Positions 24,101 to 32,429 of a DNA stretch of 64,000 bases are shown here, in pieces (positions within the stretch are counted from its first letter, which is position 1; each line of letters starts with the position of its first letter). Both the position numbers and the translations under genes were made by a program. The notes under the pieces were generated by a model. The model was not told the origin of the DNA. It worked only from the letters and a program-made list of their open reading frames with translations, and searched no databases. The DNA is from Thermogemmatispora sp042408965 (GTDB lineage: Bacteria > Chloroflexota > Ktedonobacteria > Ktedonobacterales > Ktedonobacteraceae), in NCBI GenBank assembly GCA_042408965.1, contig JBHOQN010000019.1, forward strand, positions 47,016 through 111,015, read 5' to 3'.

Positions 24101-25452
24101 ACCATCACCGACGGGTTGGAGGTATTCGTGCAACTGGTAATCGCCGCAATCGCGACCGAACCATCGCTGACAGTCGTCTGGGTCTCCCCGATCGTGACCT
24201 CAGCGGCACGCTGGTGGCCATTGCTACCATTGCTGCCGATGCGGTCGGCGTAGGTCTCGCGGAAGACCTGTCCCACCTTCGGGAGGGGCACACGGTCCTG
24301 CGGGCGGCGCGGGCCGGCCAGGCTCGGCTCGATAGTGGCCAGATCCAGCTCCAGCAGATCGTCAAAGCGTGGCTGGGGAGTCTCGTCGCTACGGAAAAGG
24401 CCCTGAGCTTTCGTGTAGTGCTCGACCAGCTCGACCAGCTCAGCGTCGCGCCCGGTGCTGCGCAGATAGCGCAGGGTCTCCTCATCCACCGGGAAAAGGG
24501 TGGCCGTGGCGCCGAACTCCGGCGACATATTGGAGATCGTTGCGCGGTCGGCGAGCGAGAGATAGCGCAGACCGGGGCCGGTAAACTCGACAAATTTGCC
24601 AACGACTCCACGTTTGCGGAGCATCTGTGTCACCGTCAAGACCAGGTCAGTGGCGGTTGACCCTTCAGGGAGAGAGCCGAAGATGCGCACGCCGATCACT
24701 TCGGGAGTGAGCAGGTAGAGAGGCTGTCCAAGCAGGACGGCCTCGGCCTCGATGCCACCGACGCCCCAGCCGAGAACGCCGAGCCCGTTGATCATCGTGG
24801 TGTGCGAATCAGTGCCCACGAGCGTATCGGGGAAGGCGACACGGTCGCCATTCGTGGTGCCAGTCATGACGACCGAAGCCAGATATTCCAGGTTGACCTG
24901 GTGAACGATGCCAGTGCCCGGAGGAACGACCCGGAAGTTGTTGAAGGCCTGCTGAGCCCAGCGCAACAGGGCGTAGCGCTCGCTATTGCGCTCGTATTCA
25001 CGCTCAACGTTCCGCCCGAAGGCGAGTATTGAGCCAAAGGCGTCGACCTGGACCGAGTGATCGATGACCAGGTCGGCCGGCACCAGTGGATTGATCTTCT
25101 GAGGATCGCCTCCCATACGCGCGACGGCGGAGCGCATGGCGGCCAGGTCGGCGACGGCCGGTACACCCGTGAAGTCCTGCAACAGGACGCGGGCGGGCAT
25201 GAAAGGAAACTCCTGCTCACTGGCAGCGGCCTGGCCGGGCTGCCAGCGTGCCAGCGCCAGCACGGTCTCGGCAGTCACCAGTTCGTCATCCAGATGGCGC
25301 AGCAGGTTTTCCAGCAGAATCTTCACGGTGAAAGGCAGGTGCTCCAGCTCCACACCTTGCCTGGCAAGCGCCCCGATCTGGTAGTAGTATACTGTGCCGT
25401 AGCTTCCGCTCAACGTCGAGCGGGCATGAAAGGCATCGTTATGCGTTGTCAT
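21199..25452 (-). CDS. acnA: Aconitate hydratase (AcnA type) interrupted by an in-frame intein
   Basis: 1417 residues, of which 900 are aconitase extein and 517 are intein. The enzyme isomerises citrate to isocitrate in the TCA cycle. Extein landmarks are TDSHTTMINGLGVLGWGVGG, the first [4Fe-4S] ligand Cys441 in SCTNTSNPSV, and GYGCTTC whose Cys507 is the second ligand. The third ligand is the Cys at the splice junction (1027). After removal of residues 510-1026 the motif reads GCTTCIGNSGPL and the length is close to that of E. coli AcnA. The C-terminal swivel domain has YGSGSSRDWAAKG. The SD is AGAGGACAG. A minus-strand promoter lies at 25600-25629, giving a roughly 140-nt leader. Activity should depend on splicing. 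Confidence 0.97.
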   Translation of the reverse strand: MTTHNDAFHARSTLSGSYGTVYYYQIGALARQGVELEHLPFTVKILLENLLRHLDDELVTAETVLALARWQPGQAAASEQEFPFMPARVLLQDFTGVPAVADLAAMRSAVARMGGDPQKINPLVPADLVIDHSVQVDAFGSILAFGRNVEREYERNSERYALLRWAQQAFNNFRVVPPGTGIVHQVNLEYLASVVMTGTTNGDRVAFPDTLVGTDSHTTMINGLGVLGWGVGGIEAEAVLLGQPLYLLTPEVIGVRIFGSLPEGSTATDLVLTVTQMLRKRGVVGKFVEFTGPGLRYLSLADRATISNMSPEFGATATLFPVDEETLRYLRSTGRDAELVELVEHYTKAQGLFRSDETPQPRFDDLLELDLATIEPSLAGPRRPQDRVPLPKVGQVFRETYADRIGSNGSNGHQRAAEVTIGETQTTVSDGSVAIAAITSCTNTSNPSVMVAAGLLAKHAVERGLSVKPTVKTSLAPGSRAVIDYLESAELLPYLEALRFHLVGYGCTTCIAEGTPVLLANGTARRIEQMPRFGGAALLAPTTDGRLGKATQAEMMVQGERECVALVLQDGRELVCTPDHQILCADGRWVRADQLVPGLDRVVVGLEAPLDEPGDDEVGYTLHVGSLTFTMETPHERSRLLAFARLLGHLLSKDSISLSGQGRMYVEQALDRETVLDDVELLTGCRPVARRYDERKWVIVLPKPLIEAIGSLSGVRTEWRTQQVPALPAFVLDENCPRAVVREFLGGLFGADGHAPVLHRWGQSEEESTLEPPAYSQRGTPAQVGTLKQTMYDLLRLLARCGVKTEGANIYEYPTRRSASSYQAAQNGIPRIEVRLELPDGLSFVERVGFRYCMEKTLRASAAAVYWRLVDQIRRQRLWMAKRLEAVHEEDRVLSRTRARRQGAVELMEREPVVFPHYALLWGLDRLSRQPQETAGKFQRLHRDACDVPSPVELFNDIGAREWFALLLPHAEAGTAKRSCIEQDARTLPTFTLQVVERRSAGRRPVFDLAVNDLHAFVAGTVAVHNCIGNSGPLPEPVANAVQEHDLVVAAVLSGNRNFEGRIHPQVRASFLASPPLVVAYALAGTVNLDLTTDPIGFDANGDPVYLREIWPTQEEINAVVSRAISPDLFKKNYSHVFDGDEHWRSLSNSTGALFAWDPNSTYIQEPPFFKEMALEPPPLQGIHGARVLVMLDDSITTDHISPAGSFSPASPAGQYLLARGVERRDFNTYGARRGNHEIMVRGTFANIRLRNRLVEGKEGYYTLHLPDGEEMTIYDASMRYQQEGVPLLVIAGKEYGSGSSRDWAAKGPLLLGVRAVIAESFERIHRSNLVGMGILPLQFLPGENKESLGLTGHEVYDIVGIEAGLHPHQQVTVRVTRSDGSSFSFETLVRLDSKVDVTYYENGGILPTVLRRLMQA
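22375..23925 (-). mobile_element. Intein with LAGLIDADG-type endonuclease domain, inside acnA
   Basis: Residues 510-1026 of the aconitase reading frame (517 aa). Splicing features: Cys1 in CIAEGTPVLLANG (block A), TPDH in block B (ELVCTPDHQILCADG), VFDLAVNDLHAFVAG (block F), His-Asn at the end (TVAVHN, block G) and Cys as the +1 residue. This is a complete class 1 intein set. The central part (about 640-990) carries a homing endonuclease: LLGHLLSKDSI as motif 1 and FLGGLFGADG as motif 2. Motif 1 has Lys where the acidic residue is expected. The insertion lies directly before an Fe-S ligand Cys of the host. Confidence 0.96.
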
Positions 25453-25599
25453 CGTGTTCTGTCCTCTGGTTCTAAAGTATTGGGGAAACGGTAGGGGAGG
25501 ACCTCGACGTGAGAGCTGTTCGCTGAGGTGTCTGCCGCCCCTACGCCGGTCGGTTGTTCTGGCCTGACTGTGACGGGATCGAAAATCATCTCCAGCTTA

Positions 25600-25629
25600 A
25601 TTATAAAGGATAGGCAAGAGTCAGGGCAA
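25600..25629 (-). promoter_or_regulatory. Promoter for acnA, TTGCCC-18-TATAAT (minus strand)
   Basis: The complement of 25624-25629 reads TTGCCC and that of 25600-25605 reads TATAAT, with an 18-nt spacer. Transcription would start near 25593, about 140 nt before the aconitase ATG. Confidence 0.6.
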
Positions 25630-26083
25630 GCAAAGAGCGGCGTAGGGACAGGTTCCCAGGGAGCCCTGCGTAGAACCTGACCGTATGGCAAGGGAGCGAC
25701 GAGGTGGAAAGATGCAGTCGGAGAGAGTGAGTATGTGACCAGGATGGCAATCGCAGAAAGAGAGGGCAGGGGTCCAGGATAGCCGATGTGTCCGATAGAA
25801 GCTTACACAACGAAGAGTGAACACCGCACGGAGAGACAAAGATGCTACTCGTTTCAGACCCGCAACGGACACACAGACCGCTTCGAGCCTCGGTGCTGGG
25901 TGGATCGGTAGTCTTGGCCCCCGTAGCCAGGTCCCGGTCCCTGACTAGAGCATACCGACCACCCAGCACCCATCAGTAAGCTTCCACGTCCACGGAACCA
26001 TCCATGAACTCTGCCCAGTTATTACTATGCGTTATTGCCGGGTGAAATGCATCAGCAGAACTACCTACCATCTGCGAAGGACC
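25630..26083. other. Gene-free, strongly structured spacer (candidate RNA or element end)
   Basis: No frame is convincing; the minus-strand frame 25601-25969 lacks an SD and family resemblance. Two strong structures stand out. One is CAGGTTC ... GAACCTG enclosing AGGG-AG-CCCT near 25646-25676. The other is a long inverted repeat in which 25892-25910 pairs with 25953-25970 (18 bp with one bulge, GGTGCTGGGTGG / CCACCCAGCACC), enclosing a nested AGTC/GACT and TGGC/GCCA stem. This looks like structured RNA or a mobile-element end rather than coding DNA. Confidence 0.4.
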
Positions 26084-27625
26084 TCAAAAGGGCAAGGAGA
26101 GCGTGACAGTGCAGCCCTTGCCGGGGGCCGAATCGATAGATAGGGTTGCCCCGATCAGTGCGGCGCGCTCACGCATGCCGAGGAGGCCCAGGCCCCCCTG
26201 AGAGCCGTGGCCGGCTTCGTGGCTATTCTGGTGAAGAAGGAAGCCACGGCCGTTGTCACTCACCCTGACGATAAGGTGATCAGACAGGTAGTGCAGAGCC
26301 ACAAAAGCCTGGCTGGCCTCGGAGTGGCGCCAGACGTTCGAGAGGGCCTCCTGAACAATACGGAAGATAGCGATTTCCGCCTCTGGCGAGGTTGGATGTG
26401 GATCGCCAGAGCAGATAAAGGCACAGGGCACCCCGCGTTCAGCAGAGCTGTCACTGAGCCATTCGAGAGCAGCATGCAGACCCAGGTCGTCGAGAACCGA
26501 AGGGCGCAGATCACGACAGGCGCGGCGTACCCCCTCCAGCGTACGATCAGCCAGGTTCTGCAGACTGGCGTGCCATTCAAGATCTTTCTGTGGCAATTGA
26601 AGCTGGCGCATAGCCCGTCCCAGGCCGTCCAATCCCAGCGAGAGGGCGATCAAAGCCTGAGCGGTGTCGTCATGCAGCTCGCGTGCCAGCCGCCGGCGCT
26701 CCTCTTCCTGCACGCGCGTGATCAGGGAGGCGTAGTCGCGCAGTTCATCCTGGCGGCGCCGGGCACTGCGGAGGTCCTCGAGTGTATGCTGCAGCTCATT
26801 GGTCTGGATACTCAGGCGTGTACTGACCAGAGCCAGATAGTAGATCGCGAACAGCGGCACGAGAAAGAAGAACCAGGCGAGCTCAGCCGCAGCATCGTCA
26901 AAGATGTCCACCACAGGCAGGAGCGGTCCCACGCTCAGAACCAGGGCCTGGAAGCGCAGAAAGGGAGAAGTCAGGTAGGACCGCCAGGAATGACTCAGCC
27001 GCGACCATTGGAAGCGAGTCAGCAGAGGAAGGGAGATGAGGCTGATCAAAGCCATCATCACGATCGCGGCCAGCACACTGCCGAGCAGCTCGCTGGTCTC
27101 TGTCAGGCGGCCAGTGTGGCTCAGCGGCAAGTGGGCATTACCAGAGATCCAGGTATAGATAGTGCCGACGATAAAGACCATCAGCGCTGTACTGGCCACG
27201 CGGTAAGAGGCCTCACTCCAGGAGATAAAGCCACGCAGGAGAGTATAGGCCTGCAAGACGAGCTGCGTGATGATAGCGGTAATGACGGCAGCCGAGACGC
27301 TGATCAGGACACTGGCGGCCAGGTAGAAGGGAGCAGTGATGTCAAAGAGGAAGAGCGGCCGCCAGGTGTCCAGGACCTGCTGGCGCGTACTCTCCGGGTG
27401 AGCAAGCTCTGACTTGAGGAGGCGCAGCAGGGAGAGGCGCCCCAGGAGAGCGATCAAGGAGGTCAGAGCGACCAGGCTATAGATGGCGCGCGGACCATAA
27501 AAGTTCGGTGCTGGTCGATAGTTCCTGATCGACCAGATCAGGAGCAGCAACGTGACAGCCAGTGATAAAGCGATGACCAGGAATCTGAGCAGCGAGGCGT
27601 GCGCTTGCCTGTCTCTCATCGTCAT
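26084..27625 (-). CDS. Membrane sensor histidine kinase (NarL/DegS-type, HisKA_3)
   Basis: 513 residues. The N-terminal half holds about six TM helices (from residue 12 to about 270) with short loops, so the sensor is probably membrane-embedded. A short coiled coil follows, then the HisKA_3 dimerisation domain with phospho-acceptor His318 in RRRLARELHDD. The HATPase_c domain (about 410-512) has the N box (IVQEALSNVWRHS) and DNGRGF. The gene overlaps the response regulator by 4 nt (ATGA-type), with the regulator first, so the pair is translationally coupled. Signal unknown. Confidence 0.93.
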   Translation of the reverse strand: MTMRDRQAHASLLRFLVIALSLAVTLLLLIWSIRNYRPAPNFYGPRAIYSLVALTSLIALLGRLSLLRLLKSELAHPESTRQQVLDTWRPLFLFDITAPFYLAASVLISVSAAVITAIITQLVLQAYTLLRGFISWSEASYRVASTALMVFIVGTIYTWISGNAHLPLSHTGRLTETSELLGSVLAAIVMMALISLISLPLLTRFQWSRLSHSWRSYLTSPFLRFQALVLSVGPLLPVVDIFDDAAAELAWFFFLVPLFAIYYLALVSTRLSIQTNELQHTLEDLRSARRRQDELRDYASLITRVQEEERRRLARELHDDTAQALIALSLGLDGLGRAMRQLQLPQKDLEWHASLQNLADRTLEGVRRACRDLRPSVLDDLGLHAALEWLSDSSAERGVPCAFICSGDPHPTSPEAEIAIFRIVQEALSNVWRHSEASQAFVALHYLSDHLIVRVSDNGRGFLLHQNSHEAGHGSQGGLGLLGMRERAALIGATLSIDSAPGKGCTVTLSLPF

Positions 27626-28374
27626 GGTGAATCGTAGGTATCCTGCAACGAGATCATACCCTGTCGCAGTGCCTGCAGGACGGCCTCTGTGCGTGAGCCG
27701 ACCTGCATCTTCTGAAAGATGTTCGCCAGGTGGCTGTGGACAGTGCGGATGCTCAGGCCCATGCGGCGAGCGATTTCTTTATTGGGCAGCCCGCGGGCCG
27801 CCAGCCGCAGGACGTCGAATTCGCGCTCGCTGAGCAGATCGGAGGAGCGCTGCGTTGGATGGGTACGGTAGGTCAGGCGACGCATCATCTTCTCGGTCAG
27901 AGAGGGTTGCAGAACCGACTCGCCGCGTGCCACCGCGCGGACGGCGTTCACCAGCTCCTGTCCGTGGACGTTTTTCAAGAGGAATCCGGCTGCACCTGCC
28001 TCCAGCAGGGCGATCAAGTACTGCTCATCGTCGTAGGCGGATAGCACCAGGACAGCGGTTTTGGGGCAGCAGGCCTTGATCTTACGAGTCGCCTCGATGC
28101 CGCCCATGCCCGGCATAGCGATATCCATGATGGCAATGTCAGGGTTCACCCGTTCAGCCGCAGCCACGGCCTCCTCCCCGCTGGCAGCCTCAGCCACCAC
28201 CTCGACATCGCTCTCGGCTTCCAGCAGGCGGCGGGTGCCTTCGCGTACCAGGGCGTGGTCGTCTGCAAGGAGGACGCGAATCACTCTCTGTTCCTCATGA
28301 TCGCCATTGACTGCACCTGTCGCAGAATGCATCGTCATAGCGCTATCATCCTGTTCCAGTAGATCACCAGACAT
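27622..28374 (-). CDS. NarL/FixJ-type response regulator
   Basis: 250 residues from ATG 28374; a second in-frame ATG at 28338 is possible because neither has a strong SD. The receiver domain spans about 31-150 with Asp84 as phospho-acceptor (IMDIAMPGMGG), acidic pair ADDH and Lys in FLLKN. A LuxR-type HTH lies at about 178-240 (LSEREFDVLRLAARGLPNKE, then IARRMGLSIRTVHSHLANIF). It works with the overlapping histidine kinase. A TATAGT box on the minus strand (complement of 28433-28438) could be its -10 element. Confidence 0.95.
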   Translation of the reverse strand: MSGDLLEQDDSAMTMHSATGAVNGDHEEQRVIRVLLADDHALVREGTRRLLEAESDVEVVAEAASGEEAVAAAERVNPDIAIMDIAMPGMGGIEATRKIKACCPKTAVLVLSAYDDEQYLIALLEAGAAGFLLKNVHGQELVNAVRAVARGESVLQPSLTEKMMRRLTYRTHPTQRSSDLLSEREFDVLRLAARGLPNKEIARRMGLSIRTVHSHLANIFQKMQVGSRTEAVLQALRQGMISLQDTYDSP

Positions 28375-28731
28375 GGTAGACTCTCGTTTCGTTTGGATAG
28401 AGAAAGGCCGGTCTTTGCCCTTACTATAGAGTATCCATCCTGGTGACGGCCACAGCAAATGTGCTGAGCCGCTTTCATTATGGCACGTAGACAGCGCGAA
28501 GACAAGAGGCCAGGGGGGAAGGAGTGGACAGACGAAACTGGCCGTTGAGCGCCGCTCCCCCGAGCTTTGTGGTATGATGGGAAGTGCATGCCGAAACGTT
28601 ATATTGACAGAGCAGGGACCTTTTCGTTAGAGTAAGTCGAGGTCCCGTGTGCTGTTTTCTCGCCATTTCTATCATGTGTACCTGTATCTATGGAGCATCT
28701 CAAAACTATGTGCTGAGCAGGGAGGAGGCCC
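28375..28731. other. Divergent intergenic region between two-component pair and TPR locus
   Basis: No gene seen. The plus strand has TTGACA at 28604-28609, a possible -35 for the TPR locus, but the -10 at proper spacing (TTAGAG) is poor. The minus strand has the TATAGT box for the response regulator. A SD (GGGAGGAGG) lies directly before ATG 28732. Confidence 0.4.
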
Positions 28732-30438
28732 ATGGGGGGCTGTTTGGACGCTGAGAGTTGCGGTTATCAGAATCCAGAGAAAGCGCGTTTTTGTGCTCGC
28801 TGTGGGATTCCCACCCGGGGATCATTCCTGCTGGGGCGCTATGAGATCATGGATTTGCAGAGCAGGGATCGTCAGACGGTCACGTTGCGCGCCCTGGATC
28901 ATCACCGAGGTCTGCCAGTCACTGTACGTATCTTGCGCCCGCGTGAGACGACGGCGCGAGAGCGCGAGGAATTCCTGCAGGATGCAGAGCTGGCACGCTC
29001 GCTCTCCAGCCATGTCAATGAGCCAGGGAGCATTCGCGTCACCGATTATGGCCAGGATGGTCCGGTGGCGTTCCTCATCAAGACGGAGTTTGATCCGACG
29101 CAGAACGCCGGGAGGCAGTTCAAGCCACAGATGACGGTCCGGGTGGGGAGGGATCTCTTCAGGCCCGAGACGGAGGCGGTGGTGCAGGCTCCCGAGCTGG
29201 TCGAGGAGGACGTGCGCACGGAGCGCCATCCAGCCATCGTCATGCGCACGCCGGCGCCAGCGAGTGCTCCACCGGCCCGGCAGACAACGACCGCCGGTGT
29301 ACGCAACTGGCTGGCTGAGGCCAATGTGGCCTACGAGCAGAAGCGCTACCAGGAGGCGCTGGCTGCCTATGAAGCGGCCATTCGCCTGGAGGGGGCGCCT
29401 GCTGACGCCTGGATTGGCAAGGGGGCGACGCTGATGCTGCTCGGACGGCCCGAGGAGGCCCTGCGGGCCTATGACTATGCGTTGACCCTGCGCCCTGACG
29501 ATCCTGAGCTGTGGAACTCGCGGGCCAGCGTACTGCACGAGCTCGGGCGCTATGACGAGGAGATGCGTTGCTATGACCGCGCGCTGGCCCTGGATCCCTC
29601 CTCGGCCTTCGCCTGGAGTGGGCGGGGCATGGCGCTGGCCGAGCAGAATCGTCCTGAGGAGGCCCTGCTGGCCTTCGATCGCGCGCTGGTGCTCGACCCG
29701 AGCCAGAGTGTGATCTGGCAGGCGATGAGCGATACGCTCTACAGCCTCCAGCGCTACGAGGAGGCCCTGATCGCTGTCGAGCGCGCCCTGGATCTCGATA
29801 GCAATCAGGCCTCGCTCTGGGATATCAAAGGCAATATCCTGCGACGCCTCAAACAGGCGGATCAGGCCCTGCCTCTCCATGAACGCGCACTGCAACTGGA
29901 TCCGCAGAATGCTCTCTTCCATTTCGATAAGGCGAACGATCTGCGCGATCTGCGGCGCTATGCGGAGGCCCTTGTAGCTTACGATGAGACCCTGGAGCTT
30001 GATCCAACCCTGGCCGGCGCATGGTATAATCGAGGAAACGTCCTGGCTGCGCTGCGCATGTACGAGGATGCCCTGGAGTCCTATGATCACGCGCTCCACT
30101 ATGATGACGGTTTGATTTCGGCGTGGTATAACAAAGGCAGCCTGCTACACGAACTGGGGCGTTACCAGGAAGCCCTGGAAGCCTTTGATCGCGCATTGGC
30201 CCTCGACGCCCATTATATTGCCGCCTGGAACAATAAGGGACTGTCGCTCTTCGCGCTGGGCCGTCTGGAGGAGGCGCTGGCCGCCCTGGACCAGGCCACC
30301 GCCTTTGCTCCCGAGGAGCCAGATGCCTGGCACAACAAGGCGGTTGTGCTGGAACGGCTGGGGCGTACAGAGGAGGCACGCTCCTGTCAGGAGTGGGTAC
30401 GCTCCCTGGAACAACAGGCAGCGTTGCGCAAGGAGTAG
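28732..30438 (+). CDS. Zinc-ribbon / N-lobe-only pseudokinase / TPR protein
   Basis: 568 residues. A four-Cys zinc ribbon (Cys4, 10, 21, 24: CGYQNPEKARFCARCG) is followed by a segment (about 35-122) that aligns with the N-lobe of the kinase encoded next door: GRY at 35-37 in both, and DYGQDGPVAFLI against DYGRDGPGVFLI. The catalytic Lys is Arg66, the glycine loop is lost, and there is no C-lobe, HRD or DFG. From about residue 155 there are about 11 TPRs (units of about 34 residues ending AW or LW). It is therefore not a kinase but a probable scaffold. It ends 28 nt before the kinase gene and is very likely co-transcribed with it. Confidence 0.85.
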   Translation: MGGCLDAESCGYQNPEKARFCARCGIPTRGSFLLGRYEIMDLQSRDRQTVTLRALDHHRGLPVTVRILRPRETTAREREEFLQDAELARSLSSHVNEPGSIRVTDYGQDGPVAFLIKTEFDPTQNAGRQFKPQMTVRVGRDLFRPETEAVVQAPELVEEDVRTERHPAIVMRTPAPASAPPARQTTTAGVRNWLAEANVAYEQKRYQEALAAYEAAIRLEGAPADAWIGKGATLMLLGRPEEALRAYDYALTLRPDDPELWNSRASVLHELGRYDEEMRCYDRALALDPSSAFAWSGRGMALAEQNRPEEALLAFDRALVLDPSQSVIWQAMSDTLYSLQRYEEALIAVERALDLDSNQASLWDIKGNILRRLKQADQALPLHERALQLDPQNALFHFDKANDLRDLRRYAEALVAYDETLELDPTLAGAWYNRGNVLAALRMYEDALESYDHALHYDDGLISAWYNKGSLLHELGRYQEALEAFDRALALDAHYIAAWNNKGLSLFALGRLEEALAALDQATAFAPEEPDAWHNKAVVLERLGRTEEARSCQEWVRSLEQQAALRKE

Positions 30439-30466
30439 CCTGGATTCTATTTCAGAGGAGGAGGGC

Positions 30467-32230
30467 ATGCGACGCTGCGCCGATCTGGATGATTGTGGAT
30501 ACGAGAACCGCGATCATGAACTTTTTTGCCGGGCCTGCGCTCTACCCCTGCTGGGCACAGCGCTTGCCGGGCGCTATGTGGTGGATGCCTTGATCAGCAA
30601 GGGGGGCTATGCGGCCGTCTTTCGCGGCATCGATCAGAATCTGTCGCGCTATGTCGCGATCAAGCTGCTCTTGCCCAGCAAGACCACGACGAGCGAACGT
30701 GAGAATTTTCTGCGCGAGGCGCGCATTGCGGCGGCGCTCGACCACCCCAATATTGCGCCCGTGCTCGACTATGGTCGCGACGGCCCGGGGGTCTTTCTGA
30801 TCATGCCGCTCTACACTGCAGGCTCGCTGCGCACACGTCTGGCGGCTGCCGCCGGGCCGCTCCCGCTCAGGGAGACGGTGCACCATTTTCATCAGCTGGT
30901 CTCGGCGCTCCATTATGCGCATACGCGGCCACGTCCAGTGATCCATCGCGATATCAAGCCAGAGAATATTTTGATCCATCAGGAGGATCACCGCCTGGTC
31001 ATTACCGATTTCGGCATTGCGCGCTCGCTCGAGCCGGGCGTGCAGGTTGGGATGACGGTCACGGTGCGTGGCACAGTTGGTTACATGGCTCCTGAGCAGG
31101 CCAGCGGGATCGTGGACCCGCGCAGCGATCAGTATGGTTGTGCGGTTGTCCTCTACGAGATGCTTACTGGTTATCATCCACATGATCCCCTGAGCGGTAC
31201 CATTCCGCTCCCAACCTCGCTGAACGCTGAGTTGCCTCCGGAGCTGGACGAGGTACTACTGCGCGCCCTCTCCCCCCGGCCTGAGGAGCGCTATAGCAGC
31301 ATGCAGGAGTTCCAGTACTTCTTTGATCGCTCCCTGCCAGTTGGCACCACGGCGCGCCAGCCGGTGGTGCGTCCTCCAGAGGAGGTGCGTGTCCCCCTGC
31401 AGAGCCGGCGTGTGACCTACACACCCTCAGGTGGAGTAGCGTACAGCCATACTGGCAAGCCCGAGGCGCCTGTGCATCAGGAGGTACGGAGCACGCCAGG
31501 GAGCAGTGCCAGCGCGCGTGAGAAGTGCCAGGAAGGGGATCAGTTGCTCAGACAGCAGCATTATGCACAGGCGCTGCGAGCCTATGAGGAGGCTCTGCAG
31601 CTCGCGCCGCGCAACTTCCATGCCTGGAATGGCAAGGGCACTGCTCTCTACAATCAGGGGAACTATCGCAAGGCCTACGAGGCCTTCCAGCGCGCCACCG
31701 AGATTGATCCTGAGAACGCCATCGTCTGGGTGAGCGCTGGTCTGGCCCTGCAGCGCCTGCAGCGCTATCAGCAGGCGCTGGTGCATTTTGAGCGGGCCCT
31801 GGTGCTTGATCCCCACTATGTGGCCGCCTGGAACGGCAAGGCGGACGCGCAGCTTGATATGGGGCTGACCACCGAAGCACTGACCTCCTATGAGCAGGCG
31901 CTGGCCTATGATCCCAATAGCTTTCATGCCTGGAATGGCCTGGGGAACGCGCGCTCGGCACTGCACGATTTTGGCGGCGCCGTCGAGGCTTATACGCGCG
32001 CCCTCCTCGTGAATCCGCGCAGCGTTGTGGCCTGGTGCAACAAGGCCGAGGCCTTGATTCGCCTTGGACATCATCGCGCAGCCCTCGATGCCCTCAATGA
32101 GGCGACTGAGCTGGACCGAAGCTATGCGCGCGCCTGGACCCTGAAGGCCGAGATCTATGAGCTGCTTGGCCACTATCAGGAGGCGCAGAAGGCTCGTCGG
32201 CGTGTCAAGCCCTGGGGCTTGCTGAGCTAG
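30467..32230 (+). CDS. Zinc-ribbon Ser/Thr kinase with C-terminal TPR array
   Basis: 587 residues from ATG 30467 (GAGGAGGAGG SD); the longer frame reads into the previous gene. The zinc ribbon has Cys4, 10, 21 and 24, the same spacing as in the upstream gene. The kinase domain spans about 37-300: SKGGYAAVFRG, Lys66 in VAIKLL, HRDIKPEN with Asp162, DFG at 181-183, and GTVGYMAPEQ. A linker (about 300-350) leads to about six or seven TPRs to the end. No TM is present, so the kinase is cytosolic. The TPR array should recruit substrates or the TPR partner encoded upstream. All catalytic residues are present. Confidence 0.94.
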   Translation: MRRCADLDDCGYENRDHELFCRACALPLLGTALAGRYVVDALISKGGYAAVFRGIDQNLSRYVAIKLLLPSKTTTSERENFLREARIAAALDHPNIAPVLDYGRDGPGVFLIMPLYTAGSLRTRLAAAAGPLPLRETVHHFHQLVSALHYAHTRPRPVIHRDIKPENILIHQEDHRLVITDFGIARSLEPGVQVGMTVTVRGTVGYMAPEQASGIVDPRSDQYGCAVVLYEMLTGYHPHDPLSGTIPLPTSLNAELPPELDEVLLRALSPRPEERYSSMQEFQYFFDRSLPVGTTARQPVVRPPEEVRVPLQSRRVTYTPSGGVAYSHTGKPEAPVHQEVRSTPGSSASAREKCQEGDQLLRQQHYAQALRAYEEALQLAPRNFHAWNGKGTALYNQGNYRKAYEAFQRATEIDPENAIVWVSAGLALQRLQRYQQALVHFERALVLDPHYVAAWNGKADAQLDMGLTTEALTSYEQALAYDPNSFHAWNGLGNARSALHDFGGAVEAYTRALLVNPRSVVAWCNKAEALIRLGHHRAALDALNEATELDRSYARAWTLKAEIYELLGHYQEAQKARRRVKPWGLLS

Positions 32231-32340
32231 CTGGAGGCCGCCTCGCCTTTGCTCGAGGCCAGCCAGCCAGCCACGCCTGGCGCAACCCCTTTCCACCTGC
32301 TGCCCCCCATCTCCTCTGGCTGCCACTGCGTGAGTATCGA

Positions 32341-32369
32341 GAACTTTAGCTTCGTTTCTCGCTTATAAT
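32341..32369 (+). promoter_or_regulatory. Possible promoter with exact TATAAT -10
   Basis: TATAAT at 32364-32369 with a poor -35 (GAACTT at 32341-32346, 17-nt spacer). It would start transcription about 55 nt before the first 2-TM gene, allowing it to be expressed separately from the kinase genes. Confidence 0.45.
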
Positions 32370-32429
32370 GGAAACTAAGGTAATCTGCAGCTTCTTGCGA
32401 CTTCTCAACCTCGGAGGGAGGAGGCACTG

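Noticed and set aside
25601..25969. 122-codon minus-strand frame in the acnA upstream region
   Set aside because: It lacks an SD and its sequence is an RNA-like inverted repeat region; Ser/Leu/Cys-rich content looks like non-coding DNA. Kept as a structured region only.
28732..30438. Annotation of the first TPR gene as a functional kinase
   Set aside because: Catalytic Lys is Arg66, and HRD, DFG and the entire C-lobe are missing.
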